Positions 16,958 through 25,244 of a stretch of 64,000 nt of DNA are shown here, piece by piece. Every line of letters begins with the position of its first letter. Position 1 is the first letter of the stretch. This DNA is from an uncultured Clostridium sp. (GTDB taxonomy: Bacteria; Cyanobacteriota; Vampirovibrionia; Gastranaerophilales; Gastranaerophilaceae), in contig CAJMDF010000003.1 of assembly GCA_905212085.1 (NCBI GenBank), forward strand, positions 15,276-79,275, written 5' to 3'. The position numbers and the translations under genes were made by a program. Below the pieces are notes generated by a model. It was not told the origin of the DNA and did no database searches. It was given only the letters and a program-made list of their open reading frames with translations.

Positions 16958-17692
16958 ATGGTAAATAAATTATTTAATTGTTTAAAAAATAGATTAAATA
17001 ATTTTATATTAGGTGATAAATTTTATTTACGTAACGATGTTACATTAGCTAAAAATATTGCACATGATAAATGGCAGGATTATTTAATTAAATTGGCTAA
17101 TAAAAATCATTGGAGAGTGTTAGAAATCGGTAGTAGAGAAGTAACGAGTGCTTCTTCAATGCGCGATAGATTGTGTAATGCTGAATATGTAGGATTTGAT
17201 TTTTATCCGGGTGCCAATGTTGATGTAGTAGGTGATGTGCACAAACTGTCAAGTTATTTTAATGGAGAAAAATTTGATTTAATTTTTACATCAGCCTGTT
17301 TCGAACATTTTGCTATGCCTTGGATTGCATCTCAGGAAATAGTTAAGTTATTGAAAGTTGGCGGATATATTTTTGTAGAAACTCATTATAGTTATTCATC
17401 TCATGAAAGGCCTTGGCATTATTTTCAGTTTAGTGAAAATGCATTAGAGGTTTTATTTAATAGAGAAATGGGTATTGAATGCATTGAAAAAGGCGTTTCA
17501 AACCCATTGGTCGCAAGGTTTTCTAAATATGCTGCAAAGTATCTAAGAAAACATAAAGTCCCAGGGATGTATTGTCACAGTGAATTTTTTGGTAAGAAGT
17601 TTAAGGATGTTGATGATTTTAATTGGTATAATGTGAATGTTGAAGATATTTATAGAGGGACAAAATACATTGAGCCCAATGAATCGATTTAG
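16958..17692 (+). CDS. SAM-dependent methyltransferase (class I)
   Basis: This 244-residue protein has a Rossmann-type methyltransferase core: V-L-E-I-G-S-R-E-V-T near residue 50 (motif I), then V-G-F-D-F-Y-P-G (acidic residue for the ribose), D-L-I-F-T-S-A-C-F-E-H-F (~110) and L-L-K-V-G-G-Y-I-F-V-E-T-H (~130). The H-Y-F-Q-F-S-E-N-A-L segment is typical of Methyltransf_11-like enzymes acting on sugars or lipids. The substrate is unknown. Its ribosome site (GGAG) lies in the end of zupT. The radical SAM gene follows by 20 bases; all three probably form one operon. Confidence 0.82.
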   Translation: MVNKLFNCLKNRLNNFILGDKFYLRNDVTLAKNIAHDKWQDYLIKLANKNHWRVLEIGSREVTSASSMRDRLCNAEYVGFDFYPGANVDVVGDVHKLSSYFNGEKFDLIFTSACFEHFAMPWIASQEIVKLLKVGGYIFVETHYSYSSHERPWHYFQFSENALEVLFNREMGIECIEKGVSNPLVARFSKYAAKYLRKHKVPGMYCHSEFFGKKFKDVDDFNWYNVNVEDIYRGTKYIEPNESI

Positions 17693-17712
17693 TTATAAAT
17701 AAAGGGAAAATG

Positions 17713-18783
17713 ATGGTTAATTTATCTAATTTATTTGATATTGGAAGAAATTTATATGCGATGCCTGCTTATCATAGTAGGAGCGGACTTGCACCTATAC
17801 CTTTGAGGTATTTTTTTGAATTGACTTATCGTTGCAATTTGAATTGTCCTTATTGCTATGTAGGAAGTGATAGGATAAAAGATGAATTAACAACTGAGGA
17901 TTGGTATAGAATTATTGATCAGATTCCTTGGTATTCTTTTGTTACGTTGGTTGGCGGTGAGCCTTTAGTTAGAAAAGATTTTATTGATATTTTAATGAAG
18001 ACATCTAAAAAAACGTTTGGGAAATTGAATGTTGTCTCTAATGGAATTTTAATAAATGATGAAATTATTGATGCTTTTATAAAAAGTAAAATGATGCTTT
18101 TATCAGTATCTTTGGACGGATATGGGAAAAATCATGATTTGAACAGAGCAAAAGACGGAATTTGGGATAAAATTATGAACAATTTTGATAATATGAATTC
18201 CCGTAAAAAACGCCCAATGATTGATATTAAGACAATTGTATTAGAAAATAATCTTGATGATTTAGTCAAATTATACAAAATGTGTGATGAAAAGAATTTT
18301 AACTTTTTATCAATTTCTTTTTTAAGAAATAACAATTTGAAACAAAATTCAGTTCTTTTTGATAGTTTTGTTCCTGAATTTAATGCTAATTATCCTATTG
18401 AAAAATATTTTGATATGGAGCATTTTAAGGAAGTTTATAAAGAATTGGAATCATTAAGCAAAAAGTCAAAAGTTAAAATTAGATTTTCTCCAAAGTTTGA
18501 GTATGCTAAAGATCCGCTTGCAAAAATTGAGGAATTTTTTAATACTCCAGCAGACAAGCCTGTGTCAGCAATATATAAACCTTGTATGTATCCGTATTCA
18601 AATATGATGATTACTCCTGCAGGGGATGTCTATCCTTGTTTGTCGCAAAAAATCGGTAATGTTAAAGATATGAAAATTAAAGATGTATTTAACTTGCCAC
18701 ATTACAGATGTTTCAGGAAAAATTTAAAAGCAGCAAAAGTATTTGGTGCATGTCAAATGTGTTGTGAGCTTTGTGTTAAATAA
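17713..18783 (+). CDS. radical SAM protein with SPASM-like C-terminus
   Basis: This 356-residue iron-sulfur enzyme has the radical SAM motif C-N-L-N-C-P-Y-C (CxxxCxxC, ~residues 41-48), which binds the 4Fe-4S cluster and SAM. V-G-G-E-P-L-V-R is the usual G-G-E-P strand. The C-terminus has A-G-D-V-Y-P-C and then C-Q-M-C-C-E-L-C, a SPASM-type auxiliary cluster region, as in peptide-modifying maturases and AlbA/PqqE relatives. No precursor peptide gene was identified next to it. The second of two adjacent ATGs is preferred because AAGGGA is 5 bases before it. The substrate is unknown; linkage to the methyltransferase suggests a shared modification pathway (inference). Confidence 0.85.
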   Translation: MVNLSNLFDIGRNLYAMPAYHSRSGLAPIPLRYFFELTYRCNLNCPYCYVGSDRIKDELTTEDWYRIIDQIPWYSFVTLVGGEPLVRKDFIDILMKTSKKTFGKLNVVSNGILINDEIIDAFIKSKMMLLSVSLDGYGKNHDLNRAKDGIWDKIMNNFDNMNSRKKRPMIDIKTIVLENNLDDLVKLYKMCDEKNFNFLSISFLRNNNLKQNSVLFDSFVPEFNANYPIEKYFDMEHFKEVYKELESLSKKSKVKIRFSPKFEYAKDPLAKIEEFFNTPADKPVSAIYKPCMYPYSNMMITPAGDVYPCLSQKIGNVKDMKIKDVFNLPHYRCFRKNLKAAKVFGACQMCCELCVK

Positions 18784-18933
18784 TTTTATCCATGAAAACA
18801 TGGACATGTTCCTATCAATATAGAATCGTGGACTTTTCAATTTTTCAATATAGGTTATACTGAAAATGTAGTTAAGGTTCACGCCCGAAAGATGGCAAAA
18901 ATCGTTTACTATATTGGGTTAGGGGATAGTAAC

Positions 18934-19314
18934 ATGGGATATATTCATTGTTGCGGCGCCTTGCATAAAACAAGGACGTATAGACTTGCGCCAAAAGAGC
19001 AGTTTATAATTTGCGAACTTGATTATCTTTCTAAATGCCCTGTTTGCGGACATACAGTGGTTCAGCTTACAAGGGTTGACAAAGATGATAATATATCTGT
19101 TGTCAGGAAAGTTAATAAAAAAGCTAAAGATTTTTTTGAAAAATTAAAAAATTTTATTTTATATGAAGTTCGCCCAATAAAATACAATAAGATGAATTAT
19201 GGGAAATTTTATCTTAATTACAACGAATTTGGTGTAAAAAAAAGATGTTATTCCAATTTAAGAGCATTAAAAATTGGATTGGCAGAAAATAAAGATTTAA
19301 AAATCAATCTTTAA
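18934..19314 (+). CDS. uncharacterised protein with zinc-ribbon-like cysteines
   Basis: This protein of about 126 residues begins MGYIHCCGALHKTRTYRL and has a later C-P-V-C-G-H, so a CC...CxxC zinc knuckle is likely. The C-terminal half is basic and Tyr/Asn-rich. The start at 18934 has AGGGGAT upstream; an in-frame ATG at 18892 would add 14 residues but lacks a ribosome site. A TTTTCA/TATACT pair around 18837-18864 may be the promoter. A strong terminator follows. It stands at the left edge of the phage-like module and may belong to it. Function unknown. Confidence 0.65.
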   Translation: MGYIHCCGALHKTRTYRLAPKEQFIICELDYLSKCPVCGHTVVQLTRVDKDDNISVVRKVNKKAKDFFEKLKNFILYEVRPIKYNKMNYGKFYLNYNEFGVKKRCYSNLRALKIGLAENKDLKINL

Positions 19315-19330
19315 AATTATCTTACTCTCT

Positions 19331-19358
19331 GGGCGGATTACCCGCCCTATTTTTTTTT
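19331..19358 (+). terminator. rho-independent terminator after the zinc-ribbon protein gene
   Basis: GGGCGG-ATTAC-CCGCCC is followed by a run of ten T (after TA). Confidence 0.88.
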
Positions 19359-19438
19359 GAACGGAAATATTATGAATAGAATTTTTATATTTTTTAGTAT
19401 GCTAATTGTAAAATTGATAATAAAGGGAATTAGGAAAA

Positions 19439-19693
19439 ATGGCACTATCTCCAAAGGAACTTAAAGTACTAACTTTGGTTGCACTGGGGTATTCTGATAA
19501 AGAAATCGGAGTCGAATTAAAAATAGCATATGGTACAGTCCGAAATCATATAGATAAAATTGTTTTAAAATTGAATGCTCAGAATAGAACTCATGCAGCC
19601 ATTATTTATAAACTTACACATAAAGATTGGTTAGAGGACGTTTATGAAAAGAATAATTATTCATTGGACTGCAGGAGGTTATTATCCGACTGA
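19439..19693 (+). CDS. small LuxR/GerE-type DNA-binding protein
   Basis: This 84-residue protein is almost only a LuxR-type helix-turn-helix: S-P-K-E-L-K-V-L-T-L-V-A-L-G-Y-S-D-K-E-I-G and then G-T-V-R-N-H-I-D-K-I-V-L-K-L. The family usually reads L-T-x-R-E-x-E-V-L-x-L-x-A-x-G-x-x-x-x-E-I-A and T-V-K-x-H. There is no receiver or ligand domain. Its end overlaps the start of the amidase gene by 50 bases. It is the first gene of the phage-like module and is the obvious candidate for controlling it (inference). Confidence 0.82.
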   Translation: MALSPKELKVLTLVALGYSDKEIGVELKIAYGTVRNHIDKIVLKLNAQNRTHAAIIYKLTHKDWLEDVYEKNNYSLDCRRLLSD

Positions 19694-20135
19694 GTATGAA
19701 AAAGAGCATTATCATTTTTTGATTGATAAAGATGGCAGTGTTCACAATGGAAAATTTAGACCTGAGGATAATGAAATTTGTAAGGTCGGAAAATATGCAG
19801 CCCATACAGGTGGCGGAAATACAGGGTCAATAGGTGTTGCAATTTGTGCAATGGCAGGTTTTGTAAATAAATCTTCTGTTGGGAAATATCCTATTTTAAA
19901 GAAGCAATTTGAAAAAACAATGGAATTTTGTGCGGATCTTGTCAAGAAGTATAATTTATCAGTTACTCCACAGTCTGTTTTAACTCATTATGAATTTGGG
20001 ATAAAAAATCCTAAAACAACCTCTGCAGGTAAAATTGATATTATTTATCTACCTCCTTACAGTTGGGTTGAAAAAAATGAGGTTGGCAGTTTTATTCGCT
20101 CAAAAGTTAAATGGTACAAATTAAAAGGAGTATAA
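19644..20135 (+). CDS. N-acetylmuramoyl-L-alanine amidase (Amidase_2 endolysin)
   Basis: This 163-residue lysis enzyme should cut the bond between MurNAc and L-Ala in peptidoglycan. It has I-I-I-H-W-T-A-G-G (His 7, zinc ligand), H-Y-H-F-L-I-D-K-D-G (a typical amidase_2 strand), A-A-H-T-G-G-G-N-T-G-S-I-G-V-A-I and L-T-H-Y-E-F-G (second His region). Length matches T7 lysozyme-type phage enzymes. No signal peptide is present, so export would need a holin. GAGG precedes its ATG inside the LuxR-type gene, and it ends 6 bases before the tail-protein ATG. Confidence 0.88.
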   Translation: MKRIIIHWTAGGYYPTEYEKEHYHFLIDKDGSVHNGKFRPEDNEICKVGKYAAHTGGGNTGSIGVAICAMAGFVNKSSVGKYPILKKQFEKTMEFCADLVKKYNLSVTPQSVLTHYEFGIKNPKTTSAGKIDIIYLPPYSWVEKNEVGSFIRSKVKWYKLKGV

Positions 20136-20140
20136 TTTTT

Positions 20141-21649
20141 ATGGAAGTTGCTTATTACAATTTATCCGGTGGAATAAATCAGGCATTAACTAAGACGGAA
20201 TTAGGACTTGATACAAAGAAAATTTATTGGGCTGATGCTGAAAACGTTGAAATTTTACAAAATAGAGGAATTGTCAGACAAAGTGGCAATTCTTTATTTT
20301 TAGAAATTGGGGAACAAATTACGGGGTTAGCTGAAATTTCCGCTTATGATAAAAATAAGTTGGTTATTACAACAGTATCAGGAAAGATTTATATTTATGA
20401 TGAGGAACATGCTAAAAAAATATTATTAGAAAAATCTTTATTAGGTGTTAAGCCTGTATTTTTAAATTTTTTAAACGGAATTTTAATTAATACTGAAGCT
20501 GATGGGTTATTCTATATAAAAAATAATGAGAATTATGAAGTTGTAGAATGTGATTTAAAGGATTTGTCTGATAATACAGTTTTAGGTGCATCAATGTCCG
20601 TTTATAAGGGTAGAGTTTGGGTAGCTAAAGATGCTACGATATATTATTCTGCACTTGGAACTTATAATGATTTTACGACATCTGATGATGCCGGATATAT
20701 TAATGAATTTCATACAGATACAGGCTCAATTACTGCATTAAAACCATACAAAGATTATTTAGCTGTTTACAAAGCCGATAGTGTCTACTTATTAAGTGGT
20801 ACAAGTCCTGATGATTTTGCAATTTCTTTATTTGCAAATAAAGGTGCAGTAGGTGCTGATTCTATTGTAAATGTTGAAAATAAACAATATTTTTTAAGTA
20901 ATGGTATTTTTGCTCTGGAACAAGTCGGAGAGTTAAATCAAATTCAATTGGGAAGTGAGATATCTCAAAAAATTAAGCAGGAATTTTCATCTTTTGGAAA
21001 TTTGAAAAATACAATATGCTTGCATTATGAAACCAAAAGTCAAATGTGGTTTTTCTTTCCATATGCAGATGATGATTATTTTCATACTGTCTGGATTAAC
21101 GATTATGTGAATAAAGCTTGGTATAAAAGAGTTGTCCCACAAGATATTGTAACAGCTTGTATTTATAATAATTCAATTTATACAGCAGATAAAGATGGAA
21201 ATATTTACAAGGAAGATTTTGGAACTACTTTTAATGGTGAAGCAATCAACTTTATGTGGAAGTCGCCTTTTTTAGCTTTGTCTAATGCTCATCACAGAAA
21301 AATGATTGATGAATTCTATTTTTTATTAGATACAGAATATGATAACAATTTTAATTTTTCTGTATACAAAGATTATGATAGTGAATATTCGGATGATATC
21401 GAAAAAATTTATTCCGTACATCAGGATCACTTGATTTGGGCGGATGATGAAACATCTGATGATTTACCTTGTCATTGGACCCCTGATGATGCAAGTGTTC
21501 CTGTATGGTCTGTAAATAAAGATACTATGGAGAAGGCTGAAATATCTGAATCAAATTATGCTGTTCAATTGTGTGTAATGGGAGAGGATATTACTCAATC
21601 TTGTGCAATTATCGGACTGCAATTTAGAGAAATTTATGAAGATGAATAA
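20141..21649 (+). CDS. podoviral tail hub/stabilisation-type structural protein
   Basis: This is a protein of 502 residues from the ATG at 20141, which has AAGGAG in front. It begins M-E-V-A-Y-Y-N-L-S-G-G-I-N. Repeated short beta segments such as I-T-G-L-A-E-I-S-A-Y, G-K-I-Y-I-Y-D-E, V-Y-K-G-R-V-W-V-A-K-D and Y-L-A-V-Y-K-A-D-S-V-Y-L-L-S-G suggest a beta-propeller. This layout is known for P22 gp10-like and T7 gp12-like tail tube proteins (D-x-x-N, N-G-I at the start, later V-W-V-A and S-D-x-x-x-Y). The assignment is based on fold-like pattern and on lying between lysis and coat genes; homology search would confirm it. Confidence 0.68.
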   Translation: MEVAYYNLSGGINQALTKTELGLDTKKIYWADAENVEILQNRGIVRQSGNSLFLEIGEQITGLAEISAYDKNKLVITTVSGKIYIYDEEHAKKILLEKSLLGVKPVFLNFLNGILINTEADGLFYIKNNENYEVVECDLKDLSDNTVLGASMSVYKGRVWVAKDATIYYSALGTYNDFTTSDDAGYINEFHTDTGSITALKPYKDYLAVYKADSVYLLSGTSPDDFAISLFANKGAVGADSIVNVENKQYFLSNGIFALEQVGELNQIQLGSEISQKIKQEFSSFGNLKNTICLHYETKSQMWFFFPYADDDYFHTVWINDYVNKAWYKRVVPQDIVTACIYNNSIYTADKDGNIYKEDFGTTFNGEAINFMWKSPFLALSNAHHRKMIDEFYFLLDTEYDNNFNFSVYKDYDSEYSDDIEKIYSVHQDHLIWADDETSDDLPCHWTPDDASVPVWSVNKDTMEKAEISESNYAVQLCVMGEDITQSCAIIGLQFREIYEDE

Positions 21650-21715
21650 ATTTATAATTTTACAATAACACCACTCATATTTTTATTTGTAGTTAGAAAA
21701 GAAAGGAAACGAAAA

Positions 21716-22567
21716 ATGACTGACAATGCTTACTCTGCATTTATCCCGGAAATTTGGAGCCAAAAGCTTAATTATATGCTTTCAAAAGAATGTGTAATGC
21801 TCCAATGTGTTAACAGAAATTGGGAAGGTGAAATTAAAAATCAAGGAGATAAAGTAAAAATTATTACTCCTGCAGATGTTGCAATTTCAACATTGAGCAC
21901 ATCAAATATTACTTATGATGAATTGGAACCTACATCTCAAGATCTTGTAATTGATCAGAAAAAATTCTTTGCATTTAAGATTAATGATGTAGCTCAAGTT
22001 CAGGCTAATACTGATATTATGGAAGCTCATTTGAAAAATGCTAAAAAAGCTATTGAAGAAGTTCAAGATGCTTATATTTTGTCATTACACACAGAAGTTG
22101 ATACAAAAAATGTTGTAGGTTCTGAAGAAGCTGCTGTAACTCTTGATAAATCTACTATTTATTCAAAATTTGTAGAACTAGCTCTATGTTTAAAAAATTC
22201 AAATGCAGTAACTACAGGGGTAAGACCTTGGGTTGTAATTAACCCGACAATTGAATCTTATTTATTACAAAGTTCTGAATTTATCGGGGCTCATAATGTC
22301 GCTGATGAAACTTTAAGAGAAGGTGCAATCGGAAGAATTGCAGGCATGGATGTTTTAGTAAGTACAAATTTAGGAGATGTTGGCGGTAAATATTATGTAT
22401 TAGCAGGTACAAATGAAGCTATTACTTTTGCTTCTCAATTATCAAAAATTGAAAGCTTGAGAGATAAAGACAGTTTCTCTGATTTAGTAAGAGGTCTTTA
22501 TTTGTATGGTGCAAAAGTAGTACAACCGAAAGCTCTTGCAAAAATGGTTGTAACAGCTGCTGCATAA
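21716..22567 (+). CDS. major capsid (coat) protein, P22-like
   Basis: This 283-residue protein begins with S-A-F-I-P-E-I-W-S-Q-K-L and continues with G-D-K-V-K-I-I-T-P-A-D-V, then K-K-F-F-A-F-K-I-N-D-V-A-Q-V-Q. Later come R-P-W-V-V-I-N-P and G-A-I-G-R-I-A-G-M-D-V-L-V-S-T-N. These are the usual marks of the HK97-fold coat proteins of P22-like phages (I-P-E-x-W-x-x-x-L near the N-terminus; G-x-x-x-G-x-x-V-x-x-S-N-x near the end). AAAGGAAA precedes the ATG. The holin-like gene follows. Confidence 0.87.
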   Translation: MTDNAYSAFIPEIWSQKLNYMLSKECVMLQCVNRNWEGEIKNQGDKVKIITPADVAISTLSTSNITYDELEPTSQDLVIDQKKFFAFKINDVAQVQANTDIMEAHLKNAKKAIEEVQDAYILSLHTEVDTKNVVGSEEAAVTLDKSTIYSKFVELALCLKNSNAVTTGVRPWVVINPTIESYLLQSSEFIGAHNVADETLREGAIGRIAGMDVLVSTNLGDVGGKYYVLAGTNEAITFASQLSKIESLRDKDSFSDLVRGLYLYGAKVVQPKALAKMVVTAAA

Positions 22568-22644
22568 AATTTATCCATACCCCATAATGCATCTTCAAAA
22601 ATTTATATGCGAAGATGCATTATTTTAAAATAATGAGGTTAATT

Positions 22645-22881
22645 ATGTTTGATAACTTAAAAGAAAAAATAAAAGAGCTTGCTAAAACTGCTGTAGTTAA
22701 AGCGGAAGAAGCATTAGGAAGTAATAAAGGTCAGCAAAAAAAAGAAATGGCTATCAAGTATATTGTTGAAAAAATCCCAGTTCCTGCTCTTTTTAAACCG
22801 ATTATTTCATTGTTATTATCCTCTTTTATTGATGATGCAATAGAATTAGCGGTTGAATATATGAAAAATGAGGTACTTTAA
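22645..22881 (+). CDS. small helical protein, LL-H holin-like C-terminal pattern
   Basis: This protein of 78 residues begins at M-F-D-N-L-K-E-K with AGGTTAATT in front; an upstream in-frame ATG at 22615 is less likely. It has E-E-A-L-G-S-N-K-G-Q-Q-K-K-E-M-A-I-K-Y-I-V-E and ends D-D-A-I-E-L-A-V-E-Y-M-K-N, similar to the tail of Phage_holin_6/LL-H-like proteins. The middle hydrophobic segment (F-K-P-I-I-S-L-L-L-S-S-F-I) is short for a full membrane helix. The role as holin is therefore uncertain. It is 3 bases before the scaffold-like gene. Confidence 0.5.
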   Translation: MFDNLKEKIKELAKTAVVKAEEALGSNKGQQKKEMAIKYIVEKIPVPALFKPIISLLLSSFIDDAIELAVEYMKNEVL

Positions 22882-22883
22882 TT

Positions 22884-23537
22884 ATGAATGAACAAAATAT
22901 ACAAAATCTTTCATCCTATGCCGGTAATCAACAAGCGGTATCAGGTGTTCAACAACCTGTAAATAATGATGCAGAATCTGTAAAACAAATGGCTGTAAAT
23001 GATTTAAAAACTATTAAAAATCTTGTGCAATCAGGGGTTATGACCCAAGAACAAGGACAAAATTTAATGAATTATGTTACACAAAAGGCGTTTGAAAAGT
23101 ATACATTATGTCAACAAGGTCAAACACCTCAAAATGCACTTCAACAGCCAGTTGCTCCACAACAAGCTCAACTACAGGGCAATGCTACAACTCCTGATTT
23201 CTTTAATCAAGATGGTAGAATTGATGTTTATAATTATTTGAAAAATTCTAATATCGCTTTAGATCAGGATGAAATCTCGAAAATATCAGCTTTGATAGAA
23301 AATATTGAAAATACTGCTGTTGAAAGATATTTGAGAGAGTTACAACACGAAAAAACATTAAATAACGAAAATGAAACCGCAAAACAGAGATTGAGAGCTA
23401 ATGCTCAAAATTCAGGATCTGACGGTGTAAAAAATTTGGTTTTCACTCGTGAACAAATCGGCAAAATGAGTGGTGCGGAATTTGCTAAGTACGAAAGTGC
23501 GATTATGGATCAATTAAGAAAAGGTCTTATAAAATAG
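22884..23537 (+). CDS. Gln/Asn-rich phage protein, possibly scaffold
   Basis: This 217-residue protein has a Gln/Asn/Val/Pro-rich N-terminal half (Q-Q-A-V-S-G-V-Q-Q-P and Q-Q-P-V-A-P-Q-Q-A-Q). Its helical C-terminus contains V-F-T-R-E-Q-I-G-K-M-S-G-A-E-F-A-K-Y-E, a motif common near the end of phage scaffold proteins and related structural proteins (F-T-x-E-x-I-x-x-M-S-x-x-E-F). A coiled-coil segment lies at ~125-170. It sits next to the coat gene, as scaffold genes usually do, although here it comes after it. A terminator follows. Confidence 0.6.
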   Translation: MNEQNIQNLSSYAGNQQAVSGVQQPVNNDAESVKQMAVNDLKTIKNLVQSGVMTQEQGQNLMNYVTQKAFEKYTLCQQGQTPQNALQQPVAPQQAQLQGNATTPDFFNQDGRIDVYNYLKNSNIALDQDEISKISALIENIENTAVERYLRELQHEKTLNNENETAKQRLRANAQNSGSDGVKNLVFTREQIGKMSGAEFAKYESAIMDQLRKGLIK

Positions 23538-23560
23538 CAATATTCAAAAAATCTTTGTAG

Positions 23561-23590
23561 AAAAAACAGTCTTTTTTAAGGCTGTTTTTT
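23561..23590 (+). terminator. terminator after the scaffold-like gene
   Basis: The stem AAAAAACAGTCTT / AAGGCTGTTTTTT (one G-T pair) ends in a T run. It could stop or reduce transcription before the adaptor gene. Confidence 0.75.
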
Positions 23591-23614
23591 CTTGAAGATT
23601 AAGAAAGGAAATGT

Positions 23615-24253
23615 ATGAATTATTTGGAACTGATAAATAAATGTCTTGTTGAATTAAATTATAAACAGGTGAATGCTTTTTCAGAATTGACTAAAAATGA
23701 TCATAAAAAGTTAAAAAATATTATAAATGTTTTAAATTCAGAAATTTGCGGTTTTGGCAGATGGGCTTTTTTGCTCAGAAAAACGGAATTAAATTTGCCT
23801 AAAAATACCGGAGAAATTGATAATACAGTAGAAGGCAGAATTGAAACATTAGTAATAGACGGAGTTAAATTTGATTACTTTCAAGACTTTGAAGCATTTT
23901 TTGTTAATTCTCAACCTCAGAATACGTATAGTTTGTTTAATGATAAAATTTTGCTTCCAATTTTTAATAAAGACAAAAATATAGACATTTTGTATTATAC
24001 GAAAAATTGTGCTAAAGATGCAGAAGGTAATGAGAAATTCCAAATGGAGTATGCAGAGGATTCTTCTTTGATTCCAGAACCTTTTGTTGAACCATTGTTA
24101 GTGTATGGAGCTTGTATGCGCTTAAAAGGCAACCCGCAGCATGTACGTTTCAACTATTGGTATAGTATGTATAAAGATGCATTAGCAAATATGCGTTCAA
24201 GAATTTCTGCAAGCATGGATGAGGAACCTTCTGTAAAAATACATAGAAGGTAA
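23615..24253 (+). CDS. head-tail adaptor, P22 gp4/T7 gp11-like
   Basis: This 212-residue protein begins Y-L-E-L-I-N-K-C-L-V-E-L-N-Y and has L-N-S-E-I-C-G-F-G-R-W-A-F-L. It ends with P-F-V-E-P-L-L-V-Y-G-A-C-M-R-L-K-G and then N-Y-W-Y-S-M-Y-K-D-A-L-A. That helical ending is typical of the podoviral adaptor that joins the portal ring to the tail hub. AAGGAAATG gives the start. It lies between the scaffold-like and TerS genes. The assignment rests on this pattern and on context. Confidence 0.65.
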   Translation: MNYLELINKCLVELNYKQVNAFSELTKNDHKKLKNIINVLNSEICGFGRWAFLLRKTELNLPKNTGEIDNTVEGRIETLVIDGVKFDYFQDFEAFFVNSQPQNTYSLFNDKILLPIFNKDKNIDILYYTKNCAKDAEGNEKFQMEYAEDSSLIPEPFVEPLLVYGACMRLKGNPQHVRFNYWYSMYKDALANMRSRISASMDEEPSVKIHRR

Positions 24254-24267
24254 TTTTGCTGTATTGT

Positions 24268-24341
24268 CGGTTAGTTTTTTGCACAAAAAAAACAGGAAGT
24301 TTAAAATTCATTTCCCCTCCTGTTAAGATTTACACTAGCCG
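24268..24341. repeat. nested hairpin between adaptor and TerS genes
   Basis: Outer arms CGGTTAGT (24268-24275) and ACTAGCCG (24334-24341) pair with one G-T. Inner arms AACAGGA (24291-24297) and TCCTGTT (24318-24324) pair perfectly, with a 20-base loop. It fills part of a 184-base gap that otherwise holds nothing recognisable. Confidence 0.5.
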
Positions 24342-24437
24342 AAATATAAATAGCATGATTATTATACAATTTTTTTTGAAAAATTTCAAATAGTACAAAG
24401 ATTTGTAAAGAAAAGTACATAATTATTACCCTGAAAA

Positions 24438-24878
24438 ATGATGAAAAAATTAACAATACAACAGAAAAAATTTGTAACAGAATATATAAAATCCCTAAAT
24501 GGTGAGCTTTCAGCGAAAAATGCCGGATACAAATCAAAAGATTTAAAAGATACTGCAGCAAGACTTTTGTCAGAAGATTTGATAATAAAAGAAATTAAAT
24601 TTCAGTTAAAAAGTCAGATTAATTCTTTAAGAGTTAATAAAGGATATGTAATTCAAAAACTTTTGCAGATTGCGGAATTTTCTTTGGAAGAAGAAGATAT
24701 TTTGGATAAAGAAGGTTGTCCTACAGGGAAAAAGAAACTTCGAGATACATCTGCAGGATTAAAAGCGCTGGAAAGTTTGTGTAAGTATTTAGGGTTCACG
24801 ACAACTCAAGATGTTGAAGATGAATATAAAGCTGCAAAAATTATTACAATTTCAAATCTTGATGATGAAAAAATTTAA
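24438..24878 (+). CDS. phage terminase small subunit
   Basis: This 146-residue protein should bind the phage DNA packaging site. L-T-I-Q-Q-K-K-F-V-T-E-Y-I and S-A-K-N-A-G-Y-K-S-K-D are the terminase_2 (XtmA-like) start, followed by A-A-R-L-L-S-E-D-L-I-I-K-E-I. The C-terminus has R-D-T-S-A-G-L-K-A-L-E-S-L-C-K-Y-L-G. All are usual features of small terminase subunits. No good ribosome site is seen, and an adjacent second ATG at 24441 is equally possible. It is separated from its large subunit by five genes, which is unusual. Confidence 0.85.
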   Translation: MMKKLTIQQKKFVTEYIKSLNGELSAKNAGYKSKDLKDTAARLLSEDLIIKEIKFQLKSQINSLRVNKGYVIQKLLQIAEFSLEEEDILDKEGCPTGKKKLRDTSAGLKALESLCKYLGFTTTQDVEDEYKAAKIITISNLDDEKI

Positions 24879-24893
24879 AAAGGAGAATTATTG

Positions 24894-25244
24894 ATGAAAA
24901 ATAACGAAGCAGAAGAAAGGCTCTTAAATAATGCTTCTATTGAAGACCTTATAAAAATGAAAATTGAAAAAGAGTTTATGGAAGATTTAAAAAAATCAAA
25001 ACAAAAAGTTTTACCAAAAACTTATACTGATATAAAAGATGTTCCTCAAGATAAAATCTTTTCAAAATGTTCTGTGTTCAGAGTTTTTAATCGGAATACA
25101 AAATGTGAAACTTTTGTAAACGGTATTCAAGCGGATGCTTTGATTGGTATTCAAAATAATGTAAGAGAAAAAATGCTAAAATGTCAGTTGGATGCATTCA
25201 CTACAGAATCTGCGTATGTAAAATTTGAGAAAGCGGTATTTTAA
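24894..25244 (+). CDS. uncharacterised phage-module protein
   Basis: This protein of about 116 residues has AAGGAG upstream of its ATG. It is charged and helical at the N-terminus (A-E-E-R-L-L-N-N-A-S-I-E-D-L-I), and then has mixed composition with C-S-V-F-R-V-F-N-R-N-T-K. Its stop codon overlaps the next start (TAATG), so the two genes are translationally coupled. No family was recognised. Confidence 0.62.
   Translation: MKNNEAEERLLNNASIEDLIKMKIEKEFMEDLKKSKQKVLPKTYTDIKDVPQDKIFSKCSVFRVFNRNTKCETFVNGIQADALIGIQNNVREKMLKCQLDAFTTESAYVKFEKAVF

Noticed and set aside
18840..18935. c-di-GMP or other riboswitch before the zinc-ribbon gene
   Set aside because: The sequence ACGCCCGAAAGATGGCAAAA suggested one, but the conserved core order of the c-di-GMP-I class is not met.
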